DNA of 6,445 nt from CAZYWA01 sp964650975 [NCBI: uncultured bacterium] (lineage in GTDB: Bacteria > JADJOY01), in the NCBI GenBank assembly GCA_964650975.1, contig CAZYWA010000463.1:1-6445 (forward strand), written 5' to 3'. The notes below the pieces were generated by a model. That model had not been told where the DNA came from. It was given only the letters and a program-made list of their open reading frames with translations, and made no database searches. How positions within the stretch are numbered: position 1 is the first letter of the stretch; each line of letters starts with the position of its first letter. This document shows, one piece after another, positions 6,114 to 6,445 of this stretch. A program made the position numbers and the translations under genes.

Positions 6114-6445
6114 TTGGATCGAGATCGCGCGCGTGCTTGCCATCGTCCGGGACGCCCGGTTCGCGTCTCGTGGATCCGCTTCGGGTGGCTGGCCGCTCTG
6201 GTTGCGGTCGCGGGGCTCGGCGACGCCCGCGCGTCGTGGATCGAGAGCGTCGGCATGGGCTCGCGGGCCACCGGTCTCGGCAACGCGTTCATCGGCGTCG
6301 CCGACGATCTCTCGGCCAACTACTACAACCCGGCGGGTCTGACACAGCTGATCGGCGGTCGTGGCATGGACACCATGATCAGCCTCAACGTGACCTCGAT
6401 CCGGCTTCACTACAGCGAGCCGGTCTTCAATTCGAGCTCGAACCT
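6114..6445 (+). CDS. FadL/OmpP1-type outer-membrane protein, N-terminal part
   Basis: 110 codons of a gene that runs off the right edge. The product begins with an Arg-rich n-region, a hydrophobic core (WIRFGWLAALVAVAGLG, 20-36) and a signal peptidase I site ARA|SW after residue 40. The mature N-terminus reads ESVGMGSRATGLGNAFIGVA and then SANYYNPAGLTQL (68-79), which contains the NPAG of the FadL/TodX/OmpP1 family. These proteins are 14-stranded beta-barrels that carry hydrophobic compounds such as fatty acids or aromatic hydrocarbons through the outer membrane; the N-terminal segment plugs the barrel. Family members are usually 400-500 residues, so about three quarters lies outside. The start is TTG behind GGAGG; no ATG or GTG lies in frame before the signal peptide. 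The substrate is unknown. Confidence 0.85.
   Translation, partial: MDRDRARACHRPGRPVRVSWIRFGWLAALVAVAGLGDARASWIESVGMGSRATGLGNAFIGVADDLSANYYNPAGLTQLIGGRGMDTMISLNVTSIRLHYSEPVFNSSSN

Noticed and set aside
6004-6342. Open frame starting at GTG 6004 with an AGGA-like site 3 nt upstream
   Set aside because: Most of it overlaps the FadL-type gene in another frame, the composition is Arg/Ser/Thr-rich shadow sequence, and the spacing to the Shine-Dalgarno is too short. A short leader peptide cannot be fully excluded.

Overview
This is a GC-rich window from a bacterium, with seven protein-coding genes packed on both strands. A lipoprotein and a FadL-type outer-membrane protein point to a diderm (Gram-negative) cell. 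The GC content, the frequent GTG/TTG starts (five of seven genes) and the gene content would suit lineages such as Myxococcota, Binatota or similar uncultured phyla, but nothing in the window fixes the taxon. No RNA gene, transposon or CRISPR array was seen.

Region 1 (1-1489, minus strand): a DGPF/YCII-family protein gene is followed, with a GTGA stop/start overlap, by an ECF42-type sigma factor whose C-terminal end runs off the left edge. A sequence matching the published ECF42 promoter pattern (TGTCGA, 17 nt, CGA) lies upstream of the DGPF gene, so the pair is probably autoregulated.

Region 2 (1490-2602, plus strand): an HDOD-domain signalling protein is transcribed divergently from the DGPF-sigma pair. 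The intergenic region is built around a near-palindrome, GGTwGTCGA, that places an ECF42-like promoter on each strand. This raises the possibility that the HDOD gene also belongs to the ECF42 regulon.

Region 3 (2628-5918, minus strand): three genes in one direction, a HEAT-repeat lipoprotein, a B12-binding-domain radical SAM enzyme and a UbiA-family prenyltransferase. The last two overlap by one base (TGATG) and appear to have their own sigma70-like promoter, whose -35 box overlaps the stop codon of the lipoprotein gene. The enzyme pair probably makes or modifies a prenylated lipid, quinone or pigment; the substrate cannot be read from the sequence. This cassette and the possible two-way ECF42 promoter are the most interesting parts of the window.

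Region 4 (5919-6445): a 195-bp divergent intergenic region, then the start of a FadL/OmpP1-type outer-membrane protein that begins with TTG behind a strong Shine-Dalgarno sequence and runs off the right edge.
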